Below are positions 1 through 8,707 of a stretch of DNA of 64,000 bases, piece after piece. The translations under genes were made by a program, and so were the position numbers. Every line of letters starts with the position of its first letter. Positions within the stretch are counted from its first letter, which is position 1. Under the pieces are notes generated by a model. It saw only the letters and a list, made by a program, of their open reading frames with translations. It made no database searches and had not been told where the DNA came from. The stretch is taken from the NCBI GenBank assembly GCA_000719105.1, contig JODX01000002.1, positions 62,001-126,000 on the forward strand. The letters run 5' to 3'. The DNA is from Streptomyces sclerotialus. GTDB taxonomy: Bacteria; Actinomycetota; Actinomycetes; Streptomycetales; Streptomycetaceae.

Positions 1-567
1 GACCGTGACCGCGATGCCGTCCTTGGCGTACGTGACGCGCATCACACGGGTGCAGCCGTTGTCTGTCAGGGCCTTGGTGAGGGTGCCCCGCACGGCCGCG
101 GCGCAGTCGGTCGTGGAGGCCGTGGCGCCCTTCTTGTAGACCGTGTCGCCCATGGTCAGCCGGGTGCCCGGGTAGAGGCTCTCGGCGCTGATCGGCGCGG
201 TGTCCTTCTTGGCGCTGGCGATGAACTCGTCCGGGTCCAGCGGTGGCGGGGCCGAGGTCGGGGCGAAGGACGGCTCGGCCTTGCTGCTCTCGCTCGGGAT
301 GTCCGCGGCCGGGCCGCCACTGGGCTTGTCCTTGGCCTCGGCGTCTCCGTCGGCGCTGACGACCCCGACGGCGACGGCGGCGCCGACGAGGAGCGTGGCG
401 AGGGCACCGCCGCCGATCATCAGCAGACGGCGGCGTTTGTTGCGGGCCTCGGACGCCTCGGCGAGAGCCGCCCAGTCAGGGGTCTCGCCGCTCTGGTCGG
501 ACCACTGCTGCTGCGGGGAACCCGGTTTCCAGGGGTCCCACTGGGGCTCCCCTTGCCCAAAACTCAT
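1..567 (-). CDS. Hypothetical membrane-anchored protein, 3' end outside the window
   Basis: The gene starts with ATG at 567 and stays open to the window edge (189 codons seen), so its C-terminus is missing. The N-terminal ~40 residues are polar and rich in Gln and Trp. An Arg/Lys cluster and one hydrophobic helix at about residues 45-67 follow, then a Pro/Ser/Glu linker and a cysteine-containing globular part. This is the layout of a type II membrane protein with its C-terminus outside the cell. It diverges from the ribosomal operon. I do not recognise a named family; streptomycetes carry many such proteins. Confidence 0.7.
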   Translation of the reverse strand, partial: MSFGQGEPQWDPWKPGSPQQQWSDQSGETPDWAALAEASEARNKRRRLLMIGGGALATLLVGAAVAVGVVSADGDAEAKDKPSGGPAADIPSESSKAEPSFAPTSAPPPLDPDEFIASAKKDTAPISAESLYPGTRLTMGDTVYKKGATASTTDCAAAVRGTLTKALTDNGCTRVMRVTYAKDGIAVTV

Positions 568-726
568 GCGGCGCATTTTAGACGGGCGCAAGGGCCGTCC
601 GCCCGGCCCCGCAAGGCACTCGAGCCGCTGCTGTTACCTGAGGGAGACGGAGGGTGGGGGTGTTTGCGACGGTACGGCCGATGTGAGTGGAGTTGGCCGG
701 GACGGATGCGTGGCGGCAGCACCGTT

Positions 727-756
727 TTGACCCGTCCGGGGGCGCGCGGCTATCCT
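727..756 (+). promoter_or_regulatory. Putative rplM-rpsI promoter
   Basis: TTGACC (727-732) and TATCCT (751-756) are separated by 18 bases and fit the HrdB-type consensus. They lie about 180 bases upstream of rplM, which would give a long leader. The remaining sequence between 568 and 935 contains no gene that I can support. Confidence 0.5.
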
Positions 757-935
757 GCATGTTCGTTGTGTGTATTGGCTTGCTCATTCTCACGTGAGGG
801 GCCCTTACACCGGTCCCCGGGCCGATGACCAGCGACCAGCACGCGGTTTGCGTCACCGCTGTGCGGTCAGGGCTGTCGTGATCGTCTTCGGTGACCCTGT
901 CAGGAACCTCACTGAAGAAGCGAAGGCTACGAACC

Positions 936-1379
936 GTGCGTACGTACAGCCCCAAGCCCGGCGATGTGACGCGTCAGTGGCACGTCATCGACGCTCAGGA
1001 CATCGTCCTGGGCCGTCTGGCCACCACTGCCGCCACTCTGCTGCGTGGCAAGCACAAGCCCATCTACGCGCCGCACGTCGACGCTGGTGACTTCGTCATC
1101 ATCATCAACGCCGACAAGGTGCACCTGTCGGGCAACAAGCGGACCCAGAAGATGGCGTACCGCCACTCCGGTTACCCGGGTGGTCTGCGCTCCGTCCGCT
1201 ACGACGAGCTGCTGGCGAAGAACCCCGAGAAGGCCGTCGAGAAGGCCGTCAAGGGCATGCTTCCCAAGAACAGCCTCGGCCGTCAGATGCTCTCCAAGCT
1301 GAAGGTCTACTCGGGCGACCAGCACCCGCACGCTGCCCAGCAGCCGGTGCCGTTCGAGATCACCCAGGTCGCGCAGTAA
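936..1379 (+). CDS. rplM: 50S ribosomal protein L13
   Basis: L13 of the large ribosomal subunit, an early assembly protein that binds 23S rRNA. The 147 residues match the family length and include [12 protein letters not shown] near the N-terminus and the HSGYPGG segment at mid-protein. The GTG at 936 is chosen because the product then begins [10 protein letters not shown] directly after the initiator, as in other actinobacteria. Longer readings back to 891 add residues that L13 does not have. The gene is followed 42 bases later by rpsI, the usual L13-S9 operon. Confidence 0.97.
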   Translation: MRTYSPKPGDVTRQWHVIDAQDIVLGRLATTAATLLRGKHKPIYAPHVDAGDFVIIINADKVHLSGNKRTQKMAYRHSGYPGGLRSVRYDELLAKNPEKAVEKAVKGMLPKNSLGRQMLSKLKVYSGDQHPHAAQQPVPFEITQVAQ

Positions 1380-1421
1380 GTCCGGCCACCCCCTAAGACC
1401 GAAAGAAATCTGAGGAGAATC

Positions 1422-1937
1422 GTGGCCGAGACCACTGCTGAGCAGCCGCTCGACGAGACCGTCGACATCGACAGCTACACCACCGAGACCGAGGTGCCGC
1501 TCGAGGGCGAGTACACCTCCGAGTCCCTCGCCTCCCGCTTCGGCGACCCGCAGCCGGCCGCCGGCCTGGGCCGCCGCAAGAACGCCATCGCCCGTGTCCG
1601 GATCGTTCCGGGCTCCGGCAAGTGGAAGATCAACGGTCGCACCCTCGAGGACTACTTCCCGAACAAGGTGCACCAGCAGGAGGTCAACGAGCCCTTCAAG
1701 GTGCTCGAGCTCGAGGGCCGCTACGACGTCATCGCCCGCATCGCGGGTGGCGGCGTCTCCGGCCAGGCCGGTGCCCTCCGTCTGGGCGTCGCCCGTGCCC
1801 TGAACGAGGCCGACGTCGACAACAACCGCGGCCCGCTCAAGAAGGCCGGCTTCCTCAAGCGCGACGACCGTGCGGTCGAGCGCAAGAAGGCCGGTCTGAA
1901 GAAGGCCCGCAAGGCTCCGCAGTACAGCAAGCGCTAA
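1422..1937 (+). CDS. rpsI: 30S ribosomal protein S9
   Basis: S9 of the small subunit, whose basic C-terminal tail reaches the P-site tRNA. The protein has 171 residues, with an acidic N-terminal extension of about 45 residues typical of actinobacterial S9. The core begins near [13 protein letters not shown], and the protein ends in a Lys/Arg-rich tail closing SKR. The start is GTG with a good GAGGAG ribosome site. It is second in the rplM operon and is followed by a strong terminator. Confidence 0.97.
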   Translation: MAETTAEQPLDETVDIDSYTTETEVPLEGEYTSESLASRFGDPQPAAGLGRRKNAIARVRIVPGSGKWKINGRTLEDYFPNKVHQQEVNEPFKVLELEGRYDVIARIAGGGVSGQAGALRLGVARALNEADVDNNRGPLKKAGFLKRDDRAVERKKAGLKKARKAPQYSKR

Positions 1938-1970
1938 TCGCGCTCGCTGCGCGCGGTCCGCAGCATGTAT

Positions 1971-2003
1971 CGCCCCGGCGGCACTCTCCGTGCCGCCGGG
2001 GCG
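1971..2003 (+). terminator. Hairpin terminator of rplM-rpsI
   Basis: A perfect 13-bp stem (1971-1983 with 1991-2003) closes a 7-base loop 33 bases after the rpsI stop. A short T-containing stretch follows. Confidence 0.85.
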
Positions 2004-2204
2004 GTTCGTTTAACGGGGGACGGTTTCTTACCCCACGCTTATGCGCAGATTGCCTCCAGGACAACACGAAGCCGCCGTACAACCACTGGCGGGTGAAGTG
2101 AGTCGGACAGGCCGGAAACAGGCCCGGGGGATATACGTGGGCCGGGCGGCGCCTGGACACTCGGCATGAGCCGCACACTCTCAGCAAGTTCGGAGGACAC
2201 CACA

Positions 2205-3563
2205 GTGGGACGACTCTTCGGCACGGACGGCGTGCGCGGTGTCGCCAACGCGGATCTCACGGCCGAGATGGCTCTCGGCCTCTCCGTGGCGGCGGCGCAC
2301 GTGCTCGCCGAGGCGGGTACGTTCGAGGGCCACAAGCCGGTGGCGGTGGTCGGACGGGATCCGCGCGCGTCCGGGGAGTTCCTGGAGGCCGCCGTGGTGG
2401 CGGGCCTCGCCAGCGCGGGCGTCGACGTGCTCAGCGTCGGGGTGCTGCCCACCCCGGCGGTCGCACACCTCACCGGCGTGCTCGGCGCGGACCTCGGCGT
2501 GATGCTCTCCGCCAGCCACAACGCCATGCCCGACAACGGCATCAAGTTCTTCGCCCGCGGCGGCCACAAGCTCGCCGACGACCTCGAGGACAAGATCGAG
2601 GCCGTGTACGAGGAGCACCGCACCGGGGCGCCCTGGGACCGGCCCACCGGCGCGGGCGTCGGCCGCGTCAGGGCGTACGACGAGGGCTTCGACCAGTACG
2701 TCGAGCACCTCCTCGACGTGCTCCCGAACCGGCTGGACGGGCTGAAGGTCGTCCTCGACGAGGCGCACGGCGCGGCTGCCCGCGTCTCGCCCGAGGCGTT
2801 CGCGCGCGCGGGCGCCGAGGTCGTCACCATCGGCGCCGAGCCCGACGGGCTCAACATCAACGACGGCTGCGGCTCCACCCACCTGGAGAAGCTGCAGGCC
2901 GCCGTGGCCGAGCACGGCGCGGACCTGGGCATCGCGCACGACGGCGACGCCGACCGCTGCCTGGCCGTGGACCACGAGGGCACCGAGGTCGACGGCGACC
3001 AGATCCTGGCCGTGCTGGCGCTGGCCATGCGGGAGCGGGGCGTGCTGCGCTCGGACACCGTTGTCGCGACGGTGATGTCCAACCTCGGCTTCAAGCTCGC
3101 CATGGAACGGGAGAGCATCGCGGTCGTCTCCACCGCGGTCGGCGACCGGTACGTGCTGGAGGAGATGAAGGAGCACGGCTACGCCCTCGGCGGCGAGCAG
3201 TCCGGGCACGTGATCGTCCTCGACCACGCCACCACCGGTGACGGCACGCTCACCGGCCTGATGCTGGCGGCCCGGGTCGCCCAGACCGGCCGTACCCTCA
3301 AGGACCTCGCGTCCGTGATGGAGCGGCTGCCGCAGGTGCTGATCAACGTGCCGGACGTCGACCGGTCGCGGGTCGCCACGTCCGCGGAGCTGACCAGCGC
3401 CGTGGCCGAGGCCGAGCGGGAGCTCGGCAGCACCGGCCGGGTGCTGCTGCGGCCCTCCGGGACCGAGCCGCTCGTCCGGGTGATGGTCGAGGCCGCCGAC
3501 ATCGAGCAGGCCAGGTCGGTGGCGGGGCGGCTGGCGGACGTGGTGAAGTCCGCGCTCGGCTGA
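2205..3563 (+). CDS. glmM: Phosphoglucosamine mutase
   Basis: Converts glucosamine-6-phosphate to glucosamine-1-phosphate for UDP-GlcNAc and peptidoglycan synthesis in the cytoplasm. The product has 452 residues, the family length. It opens [11 protein letters not shown], has the phosphoserine loop SASHN with Ser at about residue 104, the metal loop DGDADR and the phosphate-binding RPSGTEP near the C-terminus. GTG at 2205 with GGAGG upstream is preferred over an earlier in-frame ATG at 2166. The substrate is made by GlmS, encoded about 12 kb downstream. Confidence 0.96.
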   Translation: MGRLFGTDGVRGVANADLTAEMALGLSVAAAHVLAEAGTFEGHKPVAVVGRDPRASGEFLEAAVVAGLASAGVDVLSVGVLPTPAVAHLTGVLGADLGVMLSASHNAMPDNGIKFFARGGHKLADDLEDKIEAVYEEHRTGAPWDRPTGAGVGRVRAYDEGFDQYVEHLLDVLPNRLDGLKVVLDEAHGAAARVSPEAFARAGAEVVTIGAEPDGLNINDGCGSTHLEKLQAAVAEHGADLGIAHDGDADRCLAVDHEGTEVDGDQILAVLALAMRERGVLRSDTVVATVMSNLGFKLAMERESIAVVSTAVGDRYVLEEMKEHGYALGGEQSGHVIVLDHATTGDGTLTGLMLAARVAQTGRTLKDLASVMERLPQVLINVPDVDRSRVATSAELTSAVAEAERELGSTGRVLLRPSGTEPLVRVMVEAADIEQARSVAGRLADVVKSALG

Positions 3564-3603
3564 CCTCCTGTACGACGGGGAGCTACGGCGGGGAGCGCGT
3601 CGC

Positions 3604-4551
3604 TCACGAGGCGCTCTTCGCCGCCGTACGTGCGCGCTGCCTGGCCCAGAACCACTTCTGGGCCAGCAGTGTGAGCGTGCCGGCCACGATGATGCCCAGC
3701 AGGTTCAGCAGGAGCTGCTCGGTGGAGCCCCAGGTCTGGGCGGTGTCGCCGTAGCTCAGGGCGACGGCCGCGTTGGCGGCGGCCGGGACCGTCGTCACGG
3801 AGATGGCGACGCCGATCAGGGCGCCCGACTTGGCCGAGGTCAGCGACAGGGTGCCGGCCATGCCCGCGAGGACCGCCACGACGAAGGAGAACCAGTCGGG
3901 GGCGTACACGAACCCGGTGTTGGGCCGGTCGCCGTGCAGCTTCTCCGCGGAGAACAGCCCGAGCGAGTCCATGAACAGGCTGAACCCCACCGTCACCGCC
4001 ATGGCCACCGCGAACCCCGCCAGCAGTGCGACCAGCGAACGCAGTGCCAGGCGGGGCGCCCGCCGCACCACGGCGGTGGATATCCCCGCCAGCGGGCCGA
4101 ACTCCGGGCCCACCGCCATCGCGCCCACGATCAGCACCGCGTTGTCGAGCACCACACCGCAGGCCGCGATCATGGTGGCCAGCGTGATGAACGCCAGGTA
4201 CGTGACCGAGAGCGTCGACTCCTCGTGCGTCTCCTCCACGAGGTGCTCCCACAGCACCGCGTCCGCGCTCTCGCCCGGCGCCTCCTCCTCGGCCCGGTCG
4301 GCGCGCCGGGACAGCGACAGGTCGATGTCCTCGACGGCGATGGACCCGGAGCGGTCGATCCCCAGCTTCTTCAGCCCGGCGAGGAGCACGTCGCCCGCCT
4401 CGCGCGCCACGTCGCAGAGCACGACGTCCCCCGAGGGGTTGCGGGCGCAGCCCGGCAGGACGACGAGGTGGGTGGTGCCGACCGTCTCCTCGATCAGGCG
4501 GACCACGTCGTCGGTCGTCCCGGGCGGCGTGATCAGGCGCAGATGCAGCAT
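3604..4551 (-). CDS. DUF389 family membrane protein
   Basis: A membrane protein of 315 residues with a soluble N-terminal domain (about 1-120) followed by six or so hydrophobic helices. It includes the glycine/proline-rich motif VGAMAVGPEFGPLAG that is characteristic of the DUF389 family. The biochemical role of DUF389 is not established. The gene converges on glmM with 40 bases between them and lies 45 bases downstream of coaA on the same strand, so the two may be cotranscribed. Confidence 0.85.
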   Translation of the reverse strand: MLHLRLITPPGTTDDVVRLIEETVGTTHLVVLPGCARNPSGDVVLCDVAREAGDVLLAGLKKLGIDRSGSIAVEDIDLSLSRRADRAEEEAPGESADAVLWEHLVEETHEESTLSVTYLAFITLATMIAACGVVLDNAVLIVGAMAVGPEFGPLAGISTAVVRRAPRLALRSLVALLAGFAVAMAVTVGFSLFMDSLGLFSAEKLHGDRPNTGFVYAPDWFSFVVAVLAGMAGTLSLTSAKSGALIGVAISVTTVPAAANAAVALSYGDTAQTWGSTEQLLLNLLGIIVAGTLTLLAQKWFWARQRARTAAKSAS

Positions 4552-4596
4552 GCCCGCAGGTTAGCCGCGCGGCCCGCCGTCGGCGCCGGGAATCGA

Positions 4597-5586
4597 TCAG
4601 AGTTTGCGCAGGCTGAGCCGCTGCACCTTGTGGTCGGGGCCCTTGCGCAGTACGAGGGCCGCGCGGCCGCGGGTCGGGGCGACGTTCTCGACGAGGTTCG
4701 GCTTGTTGATCGTCCGCCAGGTGGTCCGTGCGTAGTCGAGGGCCTCCTCCTCCGAGACCTGCGTGTACTTGCGGAAGTACGACGACGGGTTCTGGAAGGC
4801 GGTCTCGCGCAGCTTGCGGAAGCGGTTGAGGTACCACTGCTCGATGTCCTCGGTGCGGGCATCGACGTACACGCTGAAGTCGAAGTAGTCGGCGAGACCC
4901 ACGCGGGTGCGGCCGTCCTTGCCGGGCAGGGCGGGCTGGAGGACGTTGAGCCCTTCGACGATGAGGATGTCGGGCCGGCGCACGGTGAGCTTCTGCCCGG
5001 GAACGATGTCGTAGATCAGGTGGGAGTAGACGGGCGCCGTCACCTCGGCCTTGCCCGCCTTGATGTCGGCGACGAAACGGGTCAGCGCACGGCGGTCGTA
5101 GGACTCGGGGAACCCCTTCCGCGACATCAGGCCGCGGGCCTCCAGCTCACGGGTGGGGAGCAGGAAACCGTCGGTGGTGACCAGCTCGACGCGCGGGTGC
5201 TCGGGCCAGCGGGAGAGCAGGGCCTGGAGCAGCCGGGCGACCGTGGACTTGCCGACGGCGACCGAGCCGGCGACGCCGATGACGAACGGGGTGCCGGACT
5301 GGGAGCCCTGCTCGCCGAGGAAGGTGTTGAGCGCACCCCTGAGCCCGTCCGTGGCGCCGACGTACAGGTTCAGCAGCCGGGAGAGGGGGAGATAGATGTC
5401 CCGCACCTCGTCGAGGTCGATGACATCGCCGAGGCCGCGCAGTTTCTCCACCTCCTCCGCGGTCAGCGGCAGAGGCGTCTTGTCCCGGAGGGCGCTCCAC
5501 TCGGCACGGGTGAGGTCGACGTAGGGAGTCGCCTCCGGCCTGGGCCGGTGGGCGCTCCGCGGCAACGAGGAGACCGGTGAGATCAC
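4597..5586 (-). CDS. coaA: Type I pantothenate kinase
   Basis: Phosphorylates pantothenate with ATP, the first and controlling step of coenzyme A synthesis. The protein has 329 residues with the Walker A motif [12 protein letters not shown] at about residues 104-115, TTDGFLLP downstream and the [10 protein letters not shown] strand, all typical of bacterial type I PanK. The start is GTG. The supply of CoA links functionally to acpS, encoded 5 kb away, which uses CoA to activate acyl carrier proteins. Confidence 0.95.
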   Translation of the reverse strand: MISPVSSLPRSAHRPRPEATPYVDLTRAEWSALRDKTPLPLTAEEVEKLRGLGDVIDLDEVRDIYLPLSRLLNLYVGATDGLRGALNTFLGEQGSQSGTPFVIGVAGSVAVGKSTVARLLQALLSRWPEHPRVELVTTDGFLLPTRELEARGLMSRKGFPESYDRRALTRFVADIKAGKAEVTAPVYSHLIYDIVPGQKLTVRRPDILIVEGLNVLQPALPGKDGRTRVGLADYFDFSVYVDARTEDIEQWYLNRFRKLRETAFQNPSSYFRKYTQVSEEEALDYARTTWRTINKPNLVENVAPTRGRAALVLRKGPDHKVQRLSLRKL

Positions 5587-5832
5587 AGTCCATTGTTACG
5601 GGCGTTCGAACGGTGGGGTGAGGTGGGATCCGTCACGCGGGGGGCGGGGCAGCCCGATAGGTCGGCCGGGTCCCGGTATGCGCCCGGAGTGCTCCGGTGC
5701 GCTCGGGTGGGACTGTAGGGAAGCTGTGGGGAATGTATGGACCTTTCCGGCCGACGGGGATACGGTCCGGGGAACCGGGGGGCGAGCCGCCTCCCGGGCC
5801 GCGCGGGAGCTGGCGTTAGGGGTGCCGAAGCC

Positions 5833-6084
5833 ATGCGTATTCGTGATGCCGTACGCCGGATATCAACGCGCGTAGCGGCCGATCCGGCCCACTCCACGGA
5901 CGAGTCCGAGCTGGCGGGCCGCGTGTACAGCGAGCTGGCGGCGGATCTCCCGGACGAGGACCTGGGCGAGGATCTCGACGACTGCCTCGACATGTACCGG
6001 ATGGGCAGCAAGCCGCGGTGCGAGGAGGTCGAGTACCTGGGGATGGTGCGGGAGGCCATCGAGCGGATCGAGGAGGGGCGCTGA
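5833..6084 (+). CDS. Small acidic hypothetical protein
   Basis: An open frame of 83 residues starting with ATG at 5833. The N-terminal 20 residues are basic (RIRDAVRR), the rest is acidic and helical, with a DLPDEDLGEDLDDCLDMYR segment. There is no signal peptide or membrane segment. An upstream GTG would lengthen it but has no better ribosome site. I recognise no family. It is followed by the truncated hydrolase gene at 6131. Confidence 0.6.
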   Translation: MRIRDAVRRISTRVAADPAHSTDESELAGRVYSELAADLPDEDLGEDLDDCLDMYRMGSKPRCEEVEYLGMVREAIERIEEGR

Positions 6085-6130
6085 GGCGCACCTCGCCGCA
6101 CTCCGTGCGAGGGCGGAGGGAAGACGTCCG

Positions 6131-6433
6131 GTGCGCCTGATGTTCGAGCCGGACATGACGACGACATCACGCTGGGTGGCCGGCTTCCGTTCCGCCGTGG
6201 TGAGCCCGTACGAGAGCTACCGGCTCTTCCCGTCGCGGAGCTTCGCCGACCGGACCGTACGCCAGGTCCTGCGCCTGGACGGCGGCGGCGAAGCCGTCCG
6301 CATCCGGCTGAGCAACAGATTAGGCACGGCCCCGCTGACCATCGGCGCCGCACACCTGGCGCGGCACACCGAGGACCACCGCACCGACCCGGGGACCGCT
6401 GTCTGTGTCACGTCATGTCGTAGGTGCGAGTGA
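6131..6433 (+). pseudogene. SGNH/GDSL hydrolase, 5' fragment
   Basis: About 90 residues resemble the N-terminal beta-sandwich region of secreted actinobacterial SGNH hydrolases. The recognisable part is FADRTVRQVLRL followed by RIRLSNRLGTAPLTIGAAHLARH. Homology ends near 6405 and the frame stops at 6433, before the catalytic GDSL block. The matching C-terminus with the DxxH catalytic motif lies at 8497-8658, so the gene has been split by about 2.1 kb of inserted DNA. GTG at 6131 has a GGAGGG site upstream. Confidence 0.7.
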
Positions 6434-6691
6434 GCCGGGGCAGGGGCTGGGCGGTGTGTGCAAGTAGGGGCGTGTTCGCTCCCACGTCCGGCGACGTGCG
6501 GTGAGGATGCGTTGCACGACGTGCCGGGCGACCGCGTCGACTCCCGGGGCGGGCGTACTGCCTCGGAGCCCGGTTCTGATCCAGGGCTTGGTCGGTGAGG
6601 GGAGCGAGTGGGTCTTCCGTGCTTCGATATCCGCATATGTCCAGGAATGCGGGCGCTGGCGGTATTCGAGCCCCCCGCTAATGGGATGAGA
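6413..6691 (-). pseudogene. Unidentified gene fragment without a start codon
   Basis: The minus strand is open for about 92 codons between stops at 6692-6694 and 6413-6415, with no credible start. The reading has coding-like composition, for example GLEYRQRPHSWTYADIEAR and DAVARHVVQRILTARR, and ends SLAPTT. It looks like the 3' end of a gene whose front has been lost. It lies at the left edge of the segment that interrupts the SGNH hydrolase gene. I cannot name the family. Confidence 0.35.
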
Positions 6692-6711
6692 TTACAGTTG
6701 GTTGCCGTTTA

Positions 6712-6740
6712 TTGACCGAACATTTACTCTGCCGCATGAT
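6712..6740 (+). promoter_or_regulatory. Putative promoter of the secreted metalloprotease gene
   Basis: TTGACC (6712-6717) and CATGAT (6735-6740) are 17 bases apart, about 80 bases upstream of the start at 6820. The surrounding DNA is less GC-rich than the core genome. Confidence 0.4.
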
Positions 6741-6819
6741 CGCCGTCAGGTGATCCATGACGGGCGTCGGCCGAAGACCGTGAGGCCATGGCGGCGCCAC
6801 TATGCAGGGGGGCTTGATC

Positions 6820-7485
6820 ATGACTAGGTACACGCTTGGTGGGTTCGCGCGGCGAAGAGCCGGCAGGGTCGCCGTTGCGGCATCCCTCGTCGGCGTTTTC
6901 TCGGGAGCGCTGGCAGTCGGGGCCCAGGCGGCCGATTTCGACAGCATTTACCGCACTGCCAACACGTACTGGGGATGCGTGGACGGCGAACCAGGCGACT
7001 ACTTCTGCCGGACCGACAACGGATTGCTGACCTTTGTCATCGAACCGGGCATGACGGACAAGGGTGACGCGGACGTGCGGGCGGTCTTGGCCAACGAGTA
7101 CGGGCCCACCGACCTGCAGAGGTCTGAGCACACGGGATCAGAGGTGGAGTACAGCGGTTCCACTGAGACGGACATCGTCTACGACTATGAACCGGGCGAT
7201 CTCGGGCCGGGTGTCCTCGGTGTGACCTGGTGCAATGACTCCACCGGCGGAGATGAGTGCGACCAGCACTACGTGCTTTTCGAGCACAGCGACCCCTGGC
7301 AGTCGACCATCTGTCATGAAACAGGACACGCCGTCGGCTTGACCCACGGCCGGGAGGCCTCGCCTCGCCAGGACAACGGCCTGAGCGCGCTCGGATGCAT
7401 GCGCGCCGAATCCTTCACCAGTGACATGAGGGACCTGGGATCGCACAACGTCGGTCAAATCAACGGGACGTACGCTGCGCCATGA
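6820..7485 (+). CDS. Secreted metzincin-like zinc metalloprotease
   Basis: A 221-residue exported protein. The signal peptide has basic residues (RRRAGR), a hydrophobic core and a likely cleavage after AQA at about residue 37. The mature part carries HETGHAVGLTH at residues 166-176, the full HExxHxxGxxH zinc site of metzincins. A candidate Met-turn (LGCM, Met194) follows. Six cysteines suggest disulfides. Streptomyces snapalysins have Asp as third ligand, so this is a different group. ATG at 6820, behind a GGGGG site, is preferred to 6802. It precedes the anchored protein at 7572 and lies inside the interrupted hydrolase gene. Confidence 0.75.
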   Translation: MTRYTLGGFARRRAGRVAVAASLVGVFSGALAVGAQAADFDSIYRTANTYWGCVDGEPGDYFCRTDNGLLTFVIEPGMTDKGDADVRAVLANEYGPTDLQRSEHTGSEVEYSGSTETDIVYDYEPGDLGPGVLGVTWCNDSTGGDECDQHYVLFEHSDPWQSTICHETGHAVGLTHGREASPRQDNGLSALGCMRAESFTSDMRDLGSHNVGQINGTYAAP

Positions 7486-7571
7486 TGCTCAGGAGGGCCC
7501 TGCCCGGCGGACTGCGCCCGACTGCTTCTTCCACTTCGCCTGATCGCCTCGCCGTAACCGAGAGGGACACC

Positions 7572-8399
7572 ATGCAGAACCCTGAGCCGACGACTGAACA
7601 AGATTCGCGAGAGCCGACTTCGACGAGTGCGGGTACGCCCGCACGACGGTGGCGTCGATCAGGGTTGGCGGCCGGCGTTGCGGCTGTCGCCATCGCCGGG
7701 GTGACGACCGGGATGACGGTCGCTGACGAGGACAGAGATGTCCCTGCAGGGGCCGGCGTGAACCTGGTCACCGCGTATCCGAGCGATACGGCCGAGGACT
7801 GGGTGACCTATGGCGACCATGCCGCGGTCATCCACGTCAAGCCGGGCAGCGAGGTTGTCGAGCAGCCCAGTGCGACCGAGAAGGAGAAGGGCGAAGGGCT
7901 GGTGATGCGCAGCGCTGAGATAGTCGTCGATGAGCTGCTCTGGTCACGCCCCGGAGCCAAGGATCTGCCGAACTCGTTCCGACGGGACTTGTGGGGTCAG
8001 TGGTGGAGTGAGGATGAGGGCTCGCGTGACTTCGCGCCCGAGGGCGTGTCCCGCATCGAAGAGGGTCACACCTACCTTGCGCTGATCGTATGGGATGAAG
8101 AAGACGGCACATGGGGGCCGGCGGTCGGCACCATGCCCTACGACGAAGAAACCGTCGGACGTGGAGAGGTCGCAGGGGAGGTGCGGGCCGAGGCAGCCTC
8201 TGCCCGCTCCGCACACGCATCACACGCAGAGGAGACGTCCGACAGCCACCTCGTCCAGGTGGCGGCAGGTCAGGACGCCGCAGCGGTCAAGCGCATTCTG
8301 CAGGCAGCCGAGCCGCACCCCGTGGCCGTGGACAACCCGGAGCTGACTGCGGAGGAGCGGGCCAAGGCAATCATGCAGTCCGAGGAATCGAACCAGTAG
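7572..8399 (+). CDS. Membrane-anchored or secreted protein of unknown function
   Basis: A 275-residue protein. A polar N-terminus (about 35 residues, ending RRWRRSG) precedes one hydrophobic helix at about residues 37-60, then an extracytoplasmic domain rich in acidic residues and Trp, ending in a helical segment containing ELTAEERAKAIMQS. ATG at 7572 has GAGAGGG upstream and is preferred to the start at 7482, which overlaps the metalloprotease stop. The 86-base gap suggests cotranscription with that gene. I recognise no family. A substrate, inhibitor or partner of the protease is possible but is only inferred from position. Confidence 0.6.
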   Translation: MQNPEPTTEQDSREPTSTSAGTPARRWRRSGLAAGVAAVAIAGVTTGMTVADEDRDVPAGAGVNLVTAYPSDTAEDWVTYGDHAAVIHVKPGSEVVEQPSATEKEKGEGLVMRSAEIVVDELLWSRPGAKDLPNSFRRDLWGQWWSEDEGSRDFAPEGVSRIEEGHTYLALIVWDEEDGTWGPAVGTMPYDEETVGRGEVAGEVRAEAASARSAHASHAEETSDSHLVQVAAGQDAAAVKRILQAAEPHPVAVDNPELTAEERAKAIMQSEESNQ

Positions 8400-8496
8400 G
8401 GAACTGCGCCAAGGGCTCGCCTCCAGTGCTCCGGCAGTCTGTCGCCCCGTCAGCTTCAGGGCCGTGTCGCCGAGGTGAGCCCCGGAGTCGCCACTA

Positions 8497-8658
8497 GTGG
8501 ATTTTGAAGGCGCACCTGAGGTGGAGCAGAACCGTCGAGGACCCCGCCGACCCGGAGCGCATTTTCCGGCCTACGGCAGCGGCGACCATCTACACCTCAA
8601 CGACGAAGGGACCAGGGCGATGGCCGCCGCGGTCGACCTGTCGCACCTGAAGCTCTAG
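8497..8658 (+). pseudogene. SGNH/GDSL hydrolase, 3' fragment
   Basis: The reading from 8563 gives AYGSGDHLHLNDEGTRAMA followed by AAVDLSHLKL and a stop. This is the C-terminal block of SGNH hydrolases with the catalytic Asp-x-x-His. Upstream pieces match the same protein in two frames: VDFEGA at 8497 in frame 1, and VEDPADPERI at 8534-8563 in frame 2. Small indels have therefore also occurred. It pairs with the 5' fragment at 6131-6433. Confidence 0.7.
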
Positions 8659-8707
8659 CCGGGACTCCGGCCGAGGCTCTGGCTCTGCAGGCGGTGCCTC
8701 CGCCAGG

